64,000 nucleotides of DNA from Micrasema longulum (taxonomy: Eukaryota; Arthropoda; Insecta; Trichoptera; Brachycentridae), in NCBI GenBank assembly GCA_022494885.1, contig JAGVSM010003418.1, positions 289,612 through 353,611 on the forward strand, given 5' to 3'. The position numbers and the translations under genes were made by a program. Shown one piece after another: positions 11,301 to 26,300 of this stretch. Position 1 is the first letter of the stretch; each line of letters starts with the position of its first letter. The notes below the pieces were generated by a model that saw only the letters and a list, made by a program, of their open reading frames with translations, searched no databases and was not told the origin of the DNA.

Positions 11301-14300
11301 ATAAGGTAATGTAGTAAATCATACGCTTCAGGTACCTGAAGTACAGGGACAATGGAGTATTTCGGAGTAGAGCCTCCCTCGTTTGGTAATGTAGAACGAA
11401 TGGACGATGAAAAAATAATAAAAACAAGAATATATGGCGAAAATGAATGGTTATGTGAGACGAGAAGGACCAAGGAAGAAGTGGCATGATCAGTTAAACC
11501 AAAATCTTAAGTCTGGTCATGTCAAAAGCAGACAGAACCGAAAGGCATGTATGACAAGATGTATGAGTGTGGAAGAAGCTAGGAACATATGCCAGGATAG
11601 ACGTGTGTGGCGGTCCATTCTGAAATGGCGTGATGGTAGTAGTGGTAGTAGTAGCCACCCTCGAAACTAATATTTCACGTCCAGCCTGATAGGAATCGGA
11701 CCCGAGACTTCTAGCATGGTGGGCGTCAGCCACGACAAAACTAGGCTGACTAATCTCCACTCAGTTTCCCCTTTCAGGATAAGGAAGATAGCCATCGAAG
11801 CAAAAACACCCGTCCAGGATTCTAGCTTCATTTCAAACAATGAACTCTAGGCATTATTTGTCTGCCTGGACACGAGCGAATTCAATAAATGATTCATTAA
11901 TAAACCATCGAAGGACTATCAGCGGCTATTTTTATTGACCAAACACAATAATTATTAGACAAAAATGAGTTGATTGACTTATTTATATGTTGACTTGCTG
12001 ACTCCTAAAAGGGTCAAACAGGGATGTGTAATGTCACCATGGTTGTTCAACATATACATCGACAACTATATAAAAGAACTGAAAGATTTAAGAATGGGAG
12101 CAAAAATGAACGGTATAAACTGTTAACTGACTTCTGTATGCGGATGATGCCGTGCTTCTTGCTAGCAGCAAAGAAGACCTGCAATTCTTGGTAACAAAAG
12201 TCTACGATGTATGCAAGCAAAGCGGTTTGCTTATGAATGTTGATAAATCGAAAGTGATGGTTTTTGAAAGGGATGAAAATATAACTAAATGTGGGATCAG
12301 TGTCAACGGAGATATTCTGAATCAGGTAGAAGAATTTGTGTATCTAGGAGGTATGTTTACTAGGGATGGAAAGACCGAGAAAGATATTGAAAGGAGAGTG
12401 AGGGCCGTGAACAGGGTGAACGGTGCTCTTATATCTACTTTGGCAAACAAATGTTTATTGCCGGAGGCTAAACTAGCAGTTCACAGTGGAGTTCTAGTGC
12501 CAACTCTAATGTATGGGAGCGAAGTATGGAATTGGAAAAATGATGATGAAAGTAGGTTAAATGCTGTCGAAATGCGATCCCTCAGGTGAATGTGTAGTAA
12601 AACGATATATGATAGGTGCACAAATGTCGAGATCCGCGAACTGTGTAAGGCTGAGACAAGCATTATCGACAGAATCAAGAAAGTGATGCTGCGTTGGTTT
12701 GGACACGTAGAGCGAATGGACAGTAAAAGAACGGCTAAAAGGATCTACGATGCGAATGTTGATGAATGCAGAAAACGAGGAACACCGAGAAAGACATGGC
12801 ACGATCAAGTCCATCAAACACTTGAAGATGGACATGTCAAAAGTAGGAATAATCGGCGTGCGTACATGAGAAGATGTATGAATGTAGAGGAAGCGAGGTA
12901 TGTATGCAAAGATAGAATGATTGGGCGTTCTATCCTCTCTGCCTACCGCTACGAGGAAACGGCGTGACGGTTTGTTGTTGTTGTCGTTACTGTCGCGATA
13001 TTTATTTAAATAAATAAATCTATTAAACCATTAAACTGTATTTTTAGAAATAGTAGTAAGTAAGATTAGCGTGATGAATCAAAATGCAGCTGTAAAAAAT
13101 ATTTTTTCTACAGAATTGCACAGATAGTGTTATCAGACATTAAAATTATTCGATAAATATGGCGCCAATTAGCATGATAGTAAATGATAAAATGGTTCGC
13201 ATTATCGATTAAAGATAACAACTTTTTCGTAATACAAGTAAGTCTAGAGTTTTCTTCGACATATTTTAATTCCCTTTTCCCCTATCAGCTTTCCTATTAT
13301 TTTTTTCGGTGCTGCACAGAACACAAGTGAGTTTTCTTCTGCTTTTTCTCGGATAGTTCTGTCGATTGGTCCGTTGACGGCAAGTAAGCCGGAAATTTTT
13401 CACAACTATCTTATAATTGGTTGATTTATATAAACTAGTGACGTCGTTCAAAGTTGTTCGTTTTTATTAAAATATTTTTTTCGTAAATTTTCAAGAAACT
13501 TTACTGTATATTTTTTTTTGTAAAACATTTCTTGTATCCAATTTCCCGTAGGGTTAACTTTCCTCATTATTTACATTTCTTCTTTCATACGTGCATGCTG
13601 CCTTGCTTAATGTCGTATCTGTTAAATGGCAAATGTTACAATGTTTTATTCTTTGCCAATTAAAAAAAAATACAAGGGAATATCTCATCTTTGAGAAGCA
13701 GTTAGAAATTACTATTTGGCTTATTAACACAGAAGCACAACTGACTTCAAAAATATCAATACCCTTCTGTTCCCTAGTTCACCGGCACCTAGAGTATTCC
13801 TCTGTTATCTGGTCTCCATATTATGATGTTCACATCAAGAATATTAAATCAGTTCAACATCGATTTTAGAGAAAGATAGGCTGGAGGTTGGGCTTATCCA
13901 GAAACCAATACACGTATAATGAGTTAAAAACTAGCTCAAATATATCTTCTCTTCAAGACCGTCGAAATAAATCCGATCTTCTAGTCCCATTAGAATTTTT
14001 CAACTCACTCTTTGATGCGCCTGAACTACTGAGCTCGATAAAATTAAATATCCCAACTAGAAACCTCCGACAAAACTTACTCTTTAATACAGATAACCAT
14101 AGAACTAATTATGGTTTTCATTTCCCTATGCCCAGAATGCTTAGGTTTGCTAACAAACATACCAGTCTTGAATTCTTTGATTACAAGTTGTCTTCTTTCA
14201 AACGATCACTGAATCAAATTCAATTATAAATACCTCTCTCCCGCTTTCATTTCCACCAAGTCTACTATACACCATTTTGTCTTTCTACTTTCCTTTATAG

Positions 14301-17300
14301 TATTTTTTTATGTATAAATATGTCCTGAAAATGCCCATTGGGCGTATATATAAATAAATATGTGAGGCTATCGAATATCCATCCACGAAAAAAAAACCAA
14401 AACGATTTTGTTTCAGATACGAATTTTAGGATGTATGGAAGTATGGAAGTATGTATTTTAGGGAAGTAGGTATGCAGATTTATAAAAAAAAAAAAATATT
14501 GAAATTAACGGTACATAGTGCCTTTTAAATATTGGTTGCAATTGCAAATACAATAATATACATTCCTGTCAGTAGAATTATAAGTAAAATATAGCATTTA
14601 AAAGAAATTAATACTAAAAAAGTTATTTACAGATCGGTAGGTACTCTTACTTTAAATAAAATGAACGAAAACCAGATATAAGCAAGTAAATTTTAAATTA
14701 GTCTTAAATAAAAAAATGTTTGAAAGTGGAGACAAAATATTTACACACGAAAATATGTTTTTGTATTTGTTTGTAAAGATATAGATGTATAATGTAAAAT
14801 AAATAAAAATAATACGTTATGTAACATATAATTATATAATATATGTAGTATAATTTATGTAAACTTAATATTTATGTGTATACATAAATATATGTGTGTG
14901 TGTGTGTGCATGTATGTGAAGGAATGCATTGCAAGTGCCCCTGACTCAACACGGATTTTCTAGCGAGTCGTGGCAGGTTCACAGGCATGTGTCGCTCATG
15001 GTTGTGTCACTATCAAATGTGTATATGTAATCAACTAATGAATGTACAATGTTTTTAATAAATAAATACAATTTTAAAGTCGGGAAATTGCATTATTATT
15101 AATTTTAAAAAAAACAGATTTCATCTAATAAACTGAAATCTGTAAAATGACGCAGCTGTAATGGTGTTGAAAATGAATTATTACATGTTATAATATAAAG
15201 CACCTACTTATTATTATGCTAAATAAATTTTAAAACTCATTCATTGTAAGCGTCTACGTACACAACGGTATGTAACAGTAACGTTAAGTAAAATTTTCTC
15301 GTCATTGTTAGCGACAAAATGGTTGTATATTTATATTGTACTGTATGTACAAACATATGTGCTTGTATGTAGTTAAGTCAATAAAGATACAAAACAATAT
15401 TATGAAACACTCATATTCTAGAACCCGCCGTTGTTTTAATGAATGCATACATGCGAAGACATAAAATATTATAATATTTATATCGCATTGTAAAATTATA
15501 GTAGATACAATATATTGAGGGCTTGTAGATAAAATAACGAATAAATTCAAAGACAGGAAATTAAAACTATATTTTAGTGAAAAGATCGCTAAATATGATA
15601 TGCCACGTTTTATAAATTTTGAAGGAGAGCAATTTAAAATTTATTCGGCTTTGAAAAATCTGAATTTTAGTTTATAAGCCTAACTTTAATGTCAGTTGAA
15701 GCATTGAATATTTGTTTCTTCACGATTTTATTTTTAGCGAGTTTACACAAAATGCTAAAAAAATCACATCATAAATATTCTGACATCTAAAACAAAGACG
15801 CCAAAACAAGATATGTTTTACATACTCTTATAGTAATAATACGCCGCTAGTAAAGTCGCCCATACGGACAAAAACTATTATTTATTTTAGTTTACTTATT
15901 AAAAGAAAACAACAGCCATTGTAACAAAAAAATACAGTATTTACAAATAAACAAAAATATTTGGCCAAATATAGTTATCTACAATAAGAAAATACAACGC
16001 GAAAAAATATGGTGATCAACCACGAAGTTAGCAATGGTTAACAGCGATACGACGAGCCGTATGTACTCAGGTCGCGTACTTCGGTAATACTTAAAAAAAT
16101 AAAATTTATTGAAATACTTTAATTGAAACCTTTTTTAATAGAATAGTATTGTCTTTTTTTAAAAAAAAGAAGATAATTCTGGTTGTAAAATTTTAATTTA
16201 AAACAACATCTTATTGACGTTTTTGACCTTCATACCTGCTCTAACCAAAAACGATAAGCGTCTTTATTGAGATCCCAGATACCTAAGTTCAGTCTAAATT
16301 TGAAATAGCTTAATCTGCCGGTCTAAAAGTAATTATATTTTAGTTACATAAAACTTTTAAGGATAATTTAATACCTTTAAAAAATATTGTTTTTATCTAA
16401 TTTAGGTTTTTTTATTTTTTCATTATTGCGCGATTAAAAAAAAACATCAGTTTTAAAATGGCAAAATCGTATGATTTACTAATTTTGCGTTCGTTTGCGA
16501 CTAGTCTTAATGAAGAAGTTCAGCGGTTTAAAAAAAATAATTTGGTAATAGACTACCAAAATAAGGCTAAAATTAAAAAAATATTTTTTATGTATCAGTG
16601 CCATGATTTTTTATAGTTTTTGGACGTAACAAGTTCTCTACGGTGAGTTGTCCTGTTTGGCGGGTTGGCTTCCCGTTAACCGGAAATGTATCACAACTTT
16701 CTACCATTGGTAGAATTTGGAGGACTAGTGACGTCGTTCAAGTATTTAATTTTTATCAAAATAATTTTTATTATTTTTTTCATACATTTTCGAGTTATTT
16801 CGCCATACAAACAAATGCCCTAATTTTTATCGCGCGTAAGAAAACATTTTTGTATCCAATTTCCCGCTGCACCGAACTTACCTGTTGTTTAGTAAAGCAA
16901 ATAATTGCGGATAGATAAAAGATTTCTAGAAACATATGACACCTTGAATTCAGTCTTAAAATAGTCATAATTCAATATTGTGTCACTACAGCTCTGTCAG
17001 TTGCTCAGCTGACAAACGTACCTATAACGTATTCGTTCCAATTACCCATAATATTATGCTATTGTATGTATTCTGAGAAAATTGAGGTAGCGAACTACCT
17101 GTTTTATGTATAAATCTCTTTTTTAATGCGCAATAAACAACGAAAAATGAGTCGCAGATCGTATAAAACGACACAAATAATGTTGGTGCATTGAACAATA
17201 TTGTTTAAATTGTACTTGTTATTTGACATTGCTTGCTCTGTAGCAAAAATGTTTAATAAAATACCATCAATAAATATAACCCTATTGTAAAAATACATAG

Positions 17301-20300
17301 TTTATGGAGGGCATTGGCATATTTATACATGGACGCGCCCAAGAGAGTAAAATATTTTATATAGTGGTGACACGAAAACATGCTCATAGTTATTATTTAA
17401 AAAAATAAATTATTTTGAATACAAACAGATGTAAGGGTTAAATGAATTTAAATAAATACTATAAAAAATGTATACATAGTAGGGCCTGCTATCCAATAAT
17501 ATGTATTTACTTAATTATACTACAATAAAGCGACGAAGGTTTAAACTACATAAATAATAAACAGTAGCGGCGTTAGGGTTGAGCGCGGTTGGGCGACCGC
17601 CCAGGGCGCCAGATATAAAGGGGCGCTCATCAAGCCAGTCCAACTTACTTGTAAATTTCCCAAATCTAGCGAAAAACTCGTTATAGTGCCTATAACTTCT
17701 CTAAAAAAGAAATTTGAAGTTGAATTTTTCTACAGTTTTTAGGACACATAAGTCTGAAATATTTTTTGCCTGATCAGAATGTGGTAAATCCTGTCATTGT
17801 TTTTAATTTTATCAAAGACTGTAACTTACAAGAACCATATCTAAATGTATGGATAGCGTTGCGTATAATGATTACTTTACCAGTAACGATTGCTAGTAGG
17901 GAAATGAGTTTTTCTAAGCTTAAACTGATAAAAATTTGTCTACGATTGACAATATCTCAATCTAGATTGACAAACTTGGCATCTTTGTAAATCTAAAACG
18001 AAATTGCGGTAAAAACATAAACTTAAGTATTTAAATAAAAGAGTTCGTTAATAGAAAGGCTAAAAAAGTAAAAATTTATTAGTATTTTTTTAATAAACGG
18101 TTATTTCATAATAAACCTTGCCTTTTTTCGTATGGGTTTAAAGGGGTGGAAGATAGGGGGCGCCGTAGAAATCCCGCCCAGGGCGCTATTAGTGCTAAAA
18201 CAGGCCCTGATAATAAATATACTATTTATTAAAATAAAATAAATATGGACAAAACAAGGAGATAGTAGGAAGGAAATGAAGGAAATTGAGAAGGAGTGGT
18301 GAAGGATGATTAAAGACAAGTAGGAGCATTTGATTTAATGATTAAGAGCAAGAAAAGAGACAAAACGTCTATTCTTTGTTATTCCGAATCAGGCCTATTA
18401 GTTCTTTTCTGTGCCTATTATTATTATATGGAGTGTTAAATAAATCAAGACTATTAAAACTCTTGTTAAATGCTTCACTTATACGAGGGATGGTAGAATG
18501 TTTCCTATGATTAGTTTTAATATTACGGATATAGAAAATATCAGACATTTTAGTTGGTCTGGAGGTGACACGGTAAGCAAGCAGATGAATTAGTTCTGGG
18601 GAATCTATTATTTGCAATTTTGTAAAGCAGGATCTGATCGAAAATACTGAGTTACTGAGTACCAGGGCTGCATGTATTATTTATTATATTATTTACATCA
18701 GGGCTTCATTCAACGATTATGCATATGCTACCAAAAATTTCAGGCCACTCAATTTTTGGATAAAAAAGGGTTGTATTAAAAATAGTAATAATAATAAGAA
18801 ATCTTTACAAACCATAATATACAACATGAAAACTACAAAAATAATAACAAAGGTATACATGATTAAATGGCTATTTTCACGTTAGCAATTAACATTCGTT
18901 TTCAGCGGATCCTAATCAGATTCTTTCCTCAAGTTTCTTGTAATTTTGACTAATTTATTTATTTTTCACTGGATTTTGGGATTACAAAAAAAATATTAAC
19001 TCAATAAATTTTTAAAACGTATTCCTATCACTGCAGCCCTGTGAATTAGAAGAGCTTCGCAATTGCACCGCCAGTGTAGTTTGACGTTTACAAAAAGTAA
19101 TATTATTTATATTAGAATATTAATTGTTTTTCGCTTTGTTATAATAAACCATGAACAAATATTTAGCAACGAAATGTTACACAATCCTTTTTACAATGTT
19201 AATTTGGAAGGTTTTCATTTATTTATTTGATTTATTTTTACACTTAATGTATTTTTTAAAATTTATTTATTAATAACATTTTACACACATTTATGCGGGG
19301 CAGAGACACAGTTGAATTGAACATTGAAACAATGAATTCAAATATTTTTCCACCATATCCACATTGATTTCGAAAATACAATTCAATTTTCTAACCCCTT
19401 TTCACACATTTTATCGAAATTCATAGTACGTTATTAGAATTTTGGGGTTGAAATGTTAATTTGAGCAAATCCTACATTTGTAAAATTTATCATTTTGGAT
19501 TTTTAATGTATGTTTAAAATTTGGCCTTTATTACTCGGCCTCAATTTTAGTCTGATGAATAGGACTTTATTGAATGTACATATATCTATATCCAGCACCT
19601 TCAGTTATAGTTTTGTAAGAGGCATGTATTTTATCCAGGTTCTCCGCCTCCACCTTGGAAAAACCCAACCGTACCTTACATCCCTATTTCGTACTGCAGC
19701 TATGACCCGGGCTTCTCGTTCCCAGCTCCGAAACCCCAATTTACTCCCGATGGGTATCCTCTTAATCCAACCAACACCTGTGACCCAGAAGATTTCGGGC
19801 CCAATCCAGTCCCGTTCGAAGTCCCCGAGAGCTTCAAGTACGTCCATAAAGCCCCCCACTATCCACCCGACGCCCCTCCCCCGGGGTTCATCTACCAACC
19901 CCATCTCCTAAGTTACCCTCCCATTCCAATCCCAACAGTTTGCTATCCGGAACTGAACGCTCCGCAGACCACTGAGGCGCCCGCTCCAAATGAGAGTGAC
20001 GAGAAGATAGAGAAGCCGACGATCGAAGAAAAGAAAAGTAAGTTCATGTAAAAGAGGTGGTTTCCTGTTGTGAATCGTCATTTTAACATAACTAACTGAA
20101 GGTGCTTGGTTTAGAGAAAAAATAAATGTTAAAATCTTACGTTAGATATGCGTGTATAGCCTGACGCATCATTTTAAACATTAATACCGCTGCAGCTTGG
20201 AGCTCCTGAATATTTATAATCTTTTTATATCGAATTCCTCTGTATCTGTGATGTCATCGAACTCCTAAACGGCTTAACCGATTTACGTAAGGTTTTCAGA

Positions 20301-23300
20301 GAAATATAGATCTTTGCGCTGTGCGGGTTTGCAGATATTAAAATCTTCAATCTAATATGTAAAAACGAAGCTAAGAGCATAAATGTTTTATTCATCAATC
20401 AACCAGGGTTGCATTCGAGGAGATTGCATTTACAGAAAAAGGAAAGATGTTGTTTTTTTGTGTATAAAAAAAGTTTGTTTTTGAATTGTTGTTTTTGAAC
20501 AGCATTTGTTTATTTTTAACGGATTTTCGGTAGAACTTAAATAATATTAAATTCAATACATTTTTAAAAATCGTATTCCTACATAAATACACCCATATGT
20601 TGATAAAAAGACAGGAGTTTGAAGTTTGCAAAAAAAATACCGTATTTGAAAAAATATTTATTTTATGTTTTGGAATTCAACTATAAACAAGTACCTAAGT
20701 ACCTACCTATGTTCGATATTTGAATATTATAAATTTTTAGTTTTGGAATTTAATCACATGCAAGTACCTAGGTACCTACTTATAATGAAAAGTATTTTTC
20801 CAAGCTAATAGCAGGCAAGCCAACGTTGGGCAGGACAACGTCTGTCGGGTATTCTGATGTTTTATGAAGAACGCTGCATTATAATTACGTCGTTGATATT
20901 CCTACCTATTTTTATTTAAAGTCCTTCTAGGTTTAAATTGTTGGGTTTTGTGGTATATTTTTCATAACTTCCTTCCATATCATTTCATTCCACCTGCTGA
21001 AAAGCTTCTAAAATAGAAGCTGAAAAAAAGAAACATAAGGTACACACATTTATTTACTCACCTTTAACAACCCTTTTTTGGCCATACTTAAAATAATACC
21101 AAAAAATGTAAAAATATAACTTATCTAAAAAAAAATACTTTTCTACGCTGGATGTGATTATAAAATAAAATAAATAATTAACTTTAATTACCACTGCAAA
21201 GTCGTTTAATTTATTTAGTTCAACGACCTTAATTATATCATGAAGATTATTTTGCCTTTTCAGGAGACAGTTTGACTAAAATACTATGGTCAATATTTTT
21301 AAAAAATCAGCTTTTCGGGATCTTTTTGCAGAATAAATACCTCAGCGCTCAAATCTAGGCACGCATTTTATAAGCTGGCTCATTTTATAGTATTTTATAT
21401 TTAGATGAGAGAAAATATTTGAGATATATCTTTATAAACTTTAATATCTGATATGTACGATGCATTTATAATGATTTGCTGATTACGATGATGTCACGAT
21501 AGTTCAATTGGTTTATTTTTTACATTTCGTCACGTAGTCATTTATGCGTGTACCAATATATGAATGTTAATACTTAGGGTTCTAGAGATATAATTATTAA
21601 ATCACAAAAAATGCTAGTCATATTAATTCAATAGATAAAACATGTAAATGTTGGTTGTAAAACTTAAGTTTTATCTTTAGAGATAATAAGGTGCCTAATA
21701 TTGTAATATTTTATCACACGTCTAATCGTAACACATGTCTAAATATATTCCTATAAATTAATCCCCATAACAAAATGATTTCACTTTAAACTAATCAATT
21801 ATTAAATAAATAAAATATACTAAAAAATAAAATTGTGATGTGGCGATCATTTAATCTTTGCCGTAGATAAAATTAAACCTTTTGCCTACCGCCTATCAAA
21901 ACTGATAACAAATTATTTTTCTGACAAACAAATTAAAATGTAGCTAATTTGTTCGCAACGTGGTCAAAATTTAAATGCGTTTGCCTACCACGCAAGAGGT
22001 CTCGGGCTCGATTCTCGTCATGGTTGACATGAAATATATATTTGAAAATGTGTTTTGACACTAGAATATTAATTTCTTAGTCGCTGGACTGGCACGTGAA
22101 ATGTAAAACTAATCAACTTACCTTCACCTGACGAACACGATCGAGATACCTTGCGGTTGGTGTACTAATGCAGTGCTATTAGGTGCGGGAGATGACGGTG
22201 ATAGCTAAAAATGTAATTTTCCGTAAATTTTTCCCAAATTAAAATTAATTAAAAACTTTCATATTTTTGAAAATGCTAAAAATGGTTTCAGTAATTTATT
22301 TTTTCATACTTGCTATACACGAAAAAAAGGTTTTCAGCTTATTTTGTCCATTTTTTCAAGCAACTGGCCCTTTCATAGTTATTAGGTAAACGGTCTTTTA
22401 TTTATTTTGAGAACCTTGTTGATTTTGATTTTTTATATTAAAATACTGATATTTATAAAGGCTTTTAAAATTCTTGTTTTTATTTGTCAGTTCGTACAGT
22501 TTGTTACAGCACTAACTTAATAATTATTAATGCTTTGAGACATTAAAATCTGACCTTTGAAATAACACTCTTTCAGACTAAACAAACTTTTTTACCTGTT
22601 TTAGCCTGCCATAAAAAAAACCCACAGTAAAATTGTTTTACTTTCGCTGTTCTCCAAGTATCTCCCATATAAACAAATAATTAATATAAATGTTTTTCTT
22701 CAACCAAAAATCACGCGACGTACACTTTTTATAATTCTTATCTAGACATGAAATAAACACGTCACTTAAAAACATGCAAAGGAATTTAATGTTTAAATAT
22801 TTATTTAACTCATTTAAGCAATAATACATTTTTATAAATGATGTACGCGATCACTTAAAGATATGTATAATTACAATAATTTTATTAAATCATGAATCAA
22901 AATAATAAACATTGTGTTTGTTACAGATGAGAAAAACACTTTAAATATGTTTAGGAGAATACATATCTCGTTTTTTCAAATTATTTTCCATTTATTCTAA
23001 TTTATGTTGATGTTTAAATTTTTTATTATTAGTATTAGTTTTGATTATAGTAGCATCATCTAATAAAAAAACATGTAACAAAGAACATCTGTGCGGCGTA
23101 AGAACAGCGACAAAAATAATTAAGACTAAAATTACTAATGCAATCACTTCGGATTAAGGCCACTTCTCTAGATTGCTTTAACTCTATATAACCTTCTGCC
23201 TATTAATTTAATCAATAAAACTCTTTTTAGGTTACAAACAATAATCCTACTAAAAAAGTTATTTCCTAAAACTGTTCCTCGATAACCCTTATGAAAGCTA

Positions 23301-26300
23301 GTGTAATCCTTTGAAAAAATGTCTTCAAAGGTTTCGGGATTGGTCCGCTGTATCTTCTATTTATATCTGATTTATTTATTCATGTAACGATATATATTAC
23401 AAAAATAAAAAATAAGTATCCCTAAATCTATTTAATTCTATAACTATGTATATATATCTGATTATGTCTTTATCTAATTAACTGTAATTGTACTAAAATC
23501 CTCCTCCATGCCTCCGGGGTGTAGCGGTCTCATAGCTTGACTCACATACGGAAGGTTCCGGGTTCGATTCCTGGTGAGAATATAAATGTTAAAAAGATTT
23601 TTCTCAAGCCTGGGTGTTCTGTGATGTAGTTCATCACTGTCATTGGGCCTTCTGGCCTCCTGTAGTGCAAAAATAAAAAATAAAAATGTTAAATAAAAAT
23701 GAGCTTGTAAACTCACGGGAGTACAATAACGTCATGTGCATATTTTGTATTTTGAATTAAAAAAAAATCTCATACCTTTTATGAAAAAAGTGAATTATAA
23801 AGCGAGCTTTTAGGTAAAAAATATAGGAAACAAAATTCTAGCCGTTGGCTATCTTGGAAACTAATCCAATACAAAGATTTCGCTAAGATGGACATGACAA
23901 CATTTTAAAGGTGGTACTAAACTGTAATATTTCATTGTTTCTGGATTGGCACCTGAAGCGTAAGACCGATCACCTTATCTTCCACTTAACAAATTGCCAT
24001 ATGCACCACTGGGTACAAATAGGGACAAAATACCCATATATTCGTAATGTTATTAAAAAACAAATACGTGATTCTGTTCCCTTATTTTATACAGATGATA
24101 TATCGAAAAATTCTGTTTGTTCTGTTAAGCTTACCGTTGGGTTGGAGCCAGTTCATCAGACTGCAGCATTCCTGGAGCACTCCTCGTAGGGTGTGATGCT
24201 GATGGATCGGCTATCTATGCCGGACGGGCGTACCACATGGGAGACCTTATCCCCTGCAAGGTTATCCCAGACAAAACTGTATCCTACATCGCTTACGGTG
24301 GACAAGAGATCATCAAGGACCAATTTGAGGTAAGTTGATAACAATACGAAGTGTAAGCTCAATTTCCTGGCAAAAATCAATAGATAGCTGTTGAATCTTG
24401 CATGTGAAAGCTTCTGTGTCAGTAAAAACATACAGGATGCTATAGTATCAGAACGTAAAACTTCAAGGATATATTATATTCCTAATGACATTTTCATGAA
24501 ATTCAGTTAATTTTACTTATAAAAGGATTTAAAACAAAATGTTTTTAGGAGAAAAATATTCGATGAAAGTATCGCTATTGATTTCATAGATGCGAGAACT
24601 GAAAAACAATATAACGCAAAAGTAAATATGGGCGTTCTATAAGTATATGTTTCACGGTATAGTCTGTAAAGTGATTACCAACTTAAAACAGCCAATGTTG
24701 TAAATATCTAGTAGCCTAAACAATTATTTATTTCCGCCTCAACAACTTACCTGTCTTTTATAGTTTATTCTTTTCTAATAGGCATACTTTGATCAAATCC
24801 GAAAATGTGCCGACATAATTAGAATATGCAAAGCCGCCAAATGGTCCAACGTTGATTACCTGTGTAGTCTATGTACGTATGTGCATCTAAAACAGATTCA
24901 ACTCATAGTAATGTTACTTTTGCGTAAGTTTGACTGTTTAGGCTTACTTTGAAACATAATCCACATTTCTTTTGTTTTCGGCATTTTGTTTGTACTAGTT
25001 ATTAAACCATTATTAAACTACTTTTTATTAGAATTTTGTGCTGTGTGTTATTTACGTTTGTACCCCTTTTTTTGTTCCACCACTTCGAACTTTGCGCATA
25101 TTCAGGTTCTTACAATATTTCCACATTTCCACAGTAAATACTTTTGATTCAGGTTCTTGTTCAGGATGAAGTAGAATCATCTTCGTGGTGTTGCAGTCCT
25201 TGTTGCAGTGGGGTAGATATTTAAATCTTTTCTCTGTATTGTGCACATCATATACATGCTTTTTCTGTCCTGTATGTACCTACACATTGAGGAAGTCAGC
25301 TAAGAATCGATGAAACTTACAAAAACTTCCATGAATTAAATTTGGAACCACTTTAAATCAAATCATTTCTGTTTAGAACCATCATGATGTTTTGCTTAGG
25401 GAAGAGTGTTAAAAATTGTTGACCGAAATTAAATGTGAAATAAATATGTAAATACATTGAAATTGAATAATTTACATCAATTTTTTTAATAAACATTGTT
25501 TTCATTCCTGAAGCTCAATAACAAATAACTATCGACGTGCTTAAAAACATGCTAAGCATTTGAGCGATCACAATGAACAATAATGAACATGCTTAAGTTA
25601 TCGCACTTATAAGTCAACGCGTATGTAATCTCTAAGTCAACGCTTGTCTAGGTTTGTTTTTTGTTTTTCTCGTAAATAAATACAGTTCATTGGTGAAAAA
25701 TCGGCGTTTACTATAAAAAATAATACAATATATTGCATTTGCAAAATAGTAAGGAGTATCTCATACAAAAAAGTTTAAATTAAATTACAATTACTGTTTT
25801 TTTTTTACATTTGGCTTGCCAACCGCCGGCTAAATTCAATAAATAGCATGGTAAAAAATAAATAAATAAACAAATATAGCAGTTTTGGAATATTTTCCAT
25901 ATTTACACCAGTAAAATTCAAATGTGTGATTGTGCAGCAGGATTATACGCCGCGAAACGTAAATATTTTGACATTTAATATTAGGTGTTCACAGATGTTC
26001 CATTGCGATCGCAAATACGATAAACAACCATGGTGAGAAATTGTTATCACGTCGCTTATTAGCACGTCGATAGTTATTTGTGATTGAGCTACAGAACATT
26101 ATTTTTTTTTTATTAGTTGAGACTCAAGATCGTGTGTTATACTGCAATTGAAGAAACGATATAAAAAATCAGAAGCTAGCTGCCAAAGTTTGTTGATTTT
26201 AGACATATTATGCTATGCTTTTGATATGTTTTATAGAAAATAAACTTTAATCAAATCATCTGCGACGATCGATGGTGAAAAGTTCCAAAAGGAGTTAAAT

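Noticed and set aside
15690..15700. ATGTCAG considered as gene A first exon
   Set aside because: Followed by ttgaa, which is not a donor; the 8334-8340 site has a strong donor.
16459..16614. Short ORF starting ATGGCAAAATCG (about 51 codons), considered as gene A exon 1
   Set aside because: Its possible donor (aatttg|gtaata) leaves phase 0, not the phase 1 required by exon 2.
19510..19911. Two long frames (plus 19510-19911, minus 19605-19904)
   Set aside because: They overlap the third, correct frame of gene A exon 2, which joins its neighbours by phase; they are shadows of a GC-rich exon.
25052..25246. 64-codon minus-strand ORF in gene A intron 3
   Set aside because: Plausible composition but no motif; could be a retroelement scrap.
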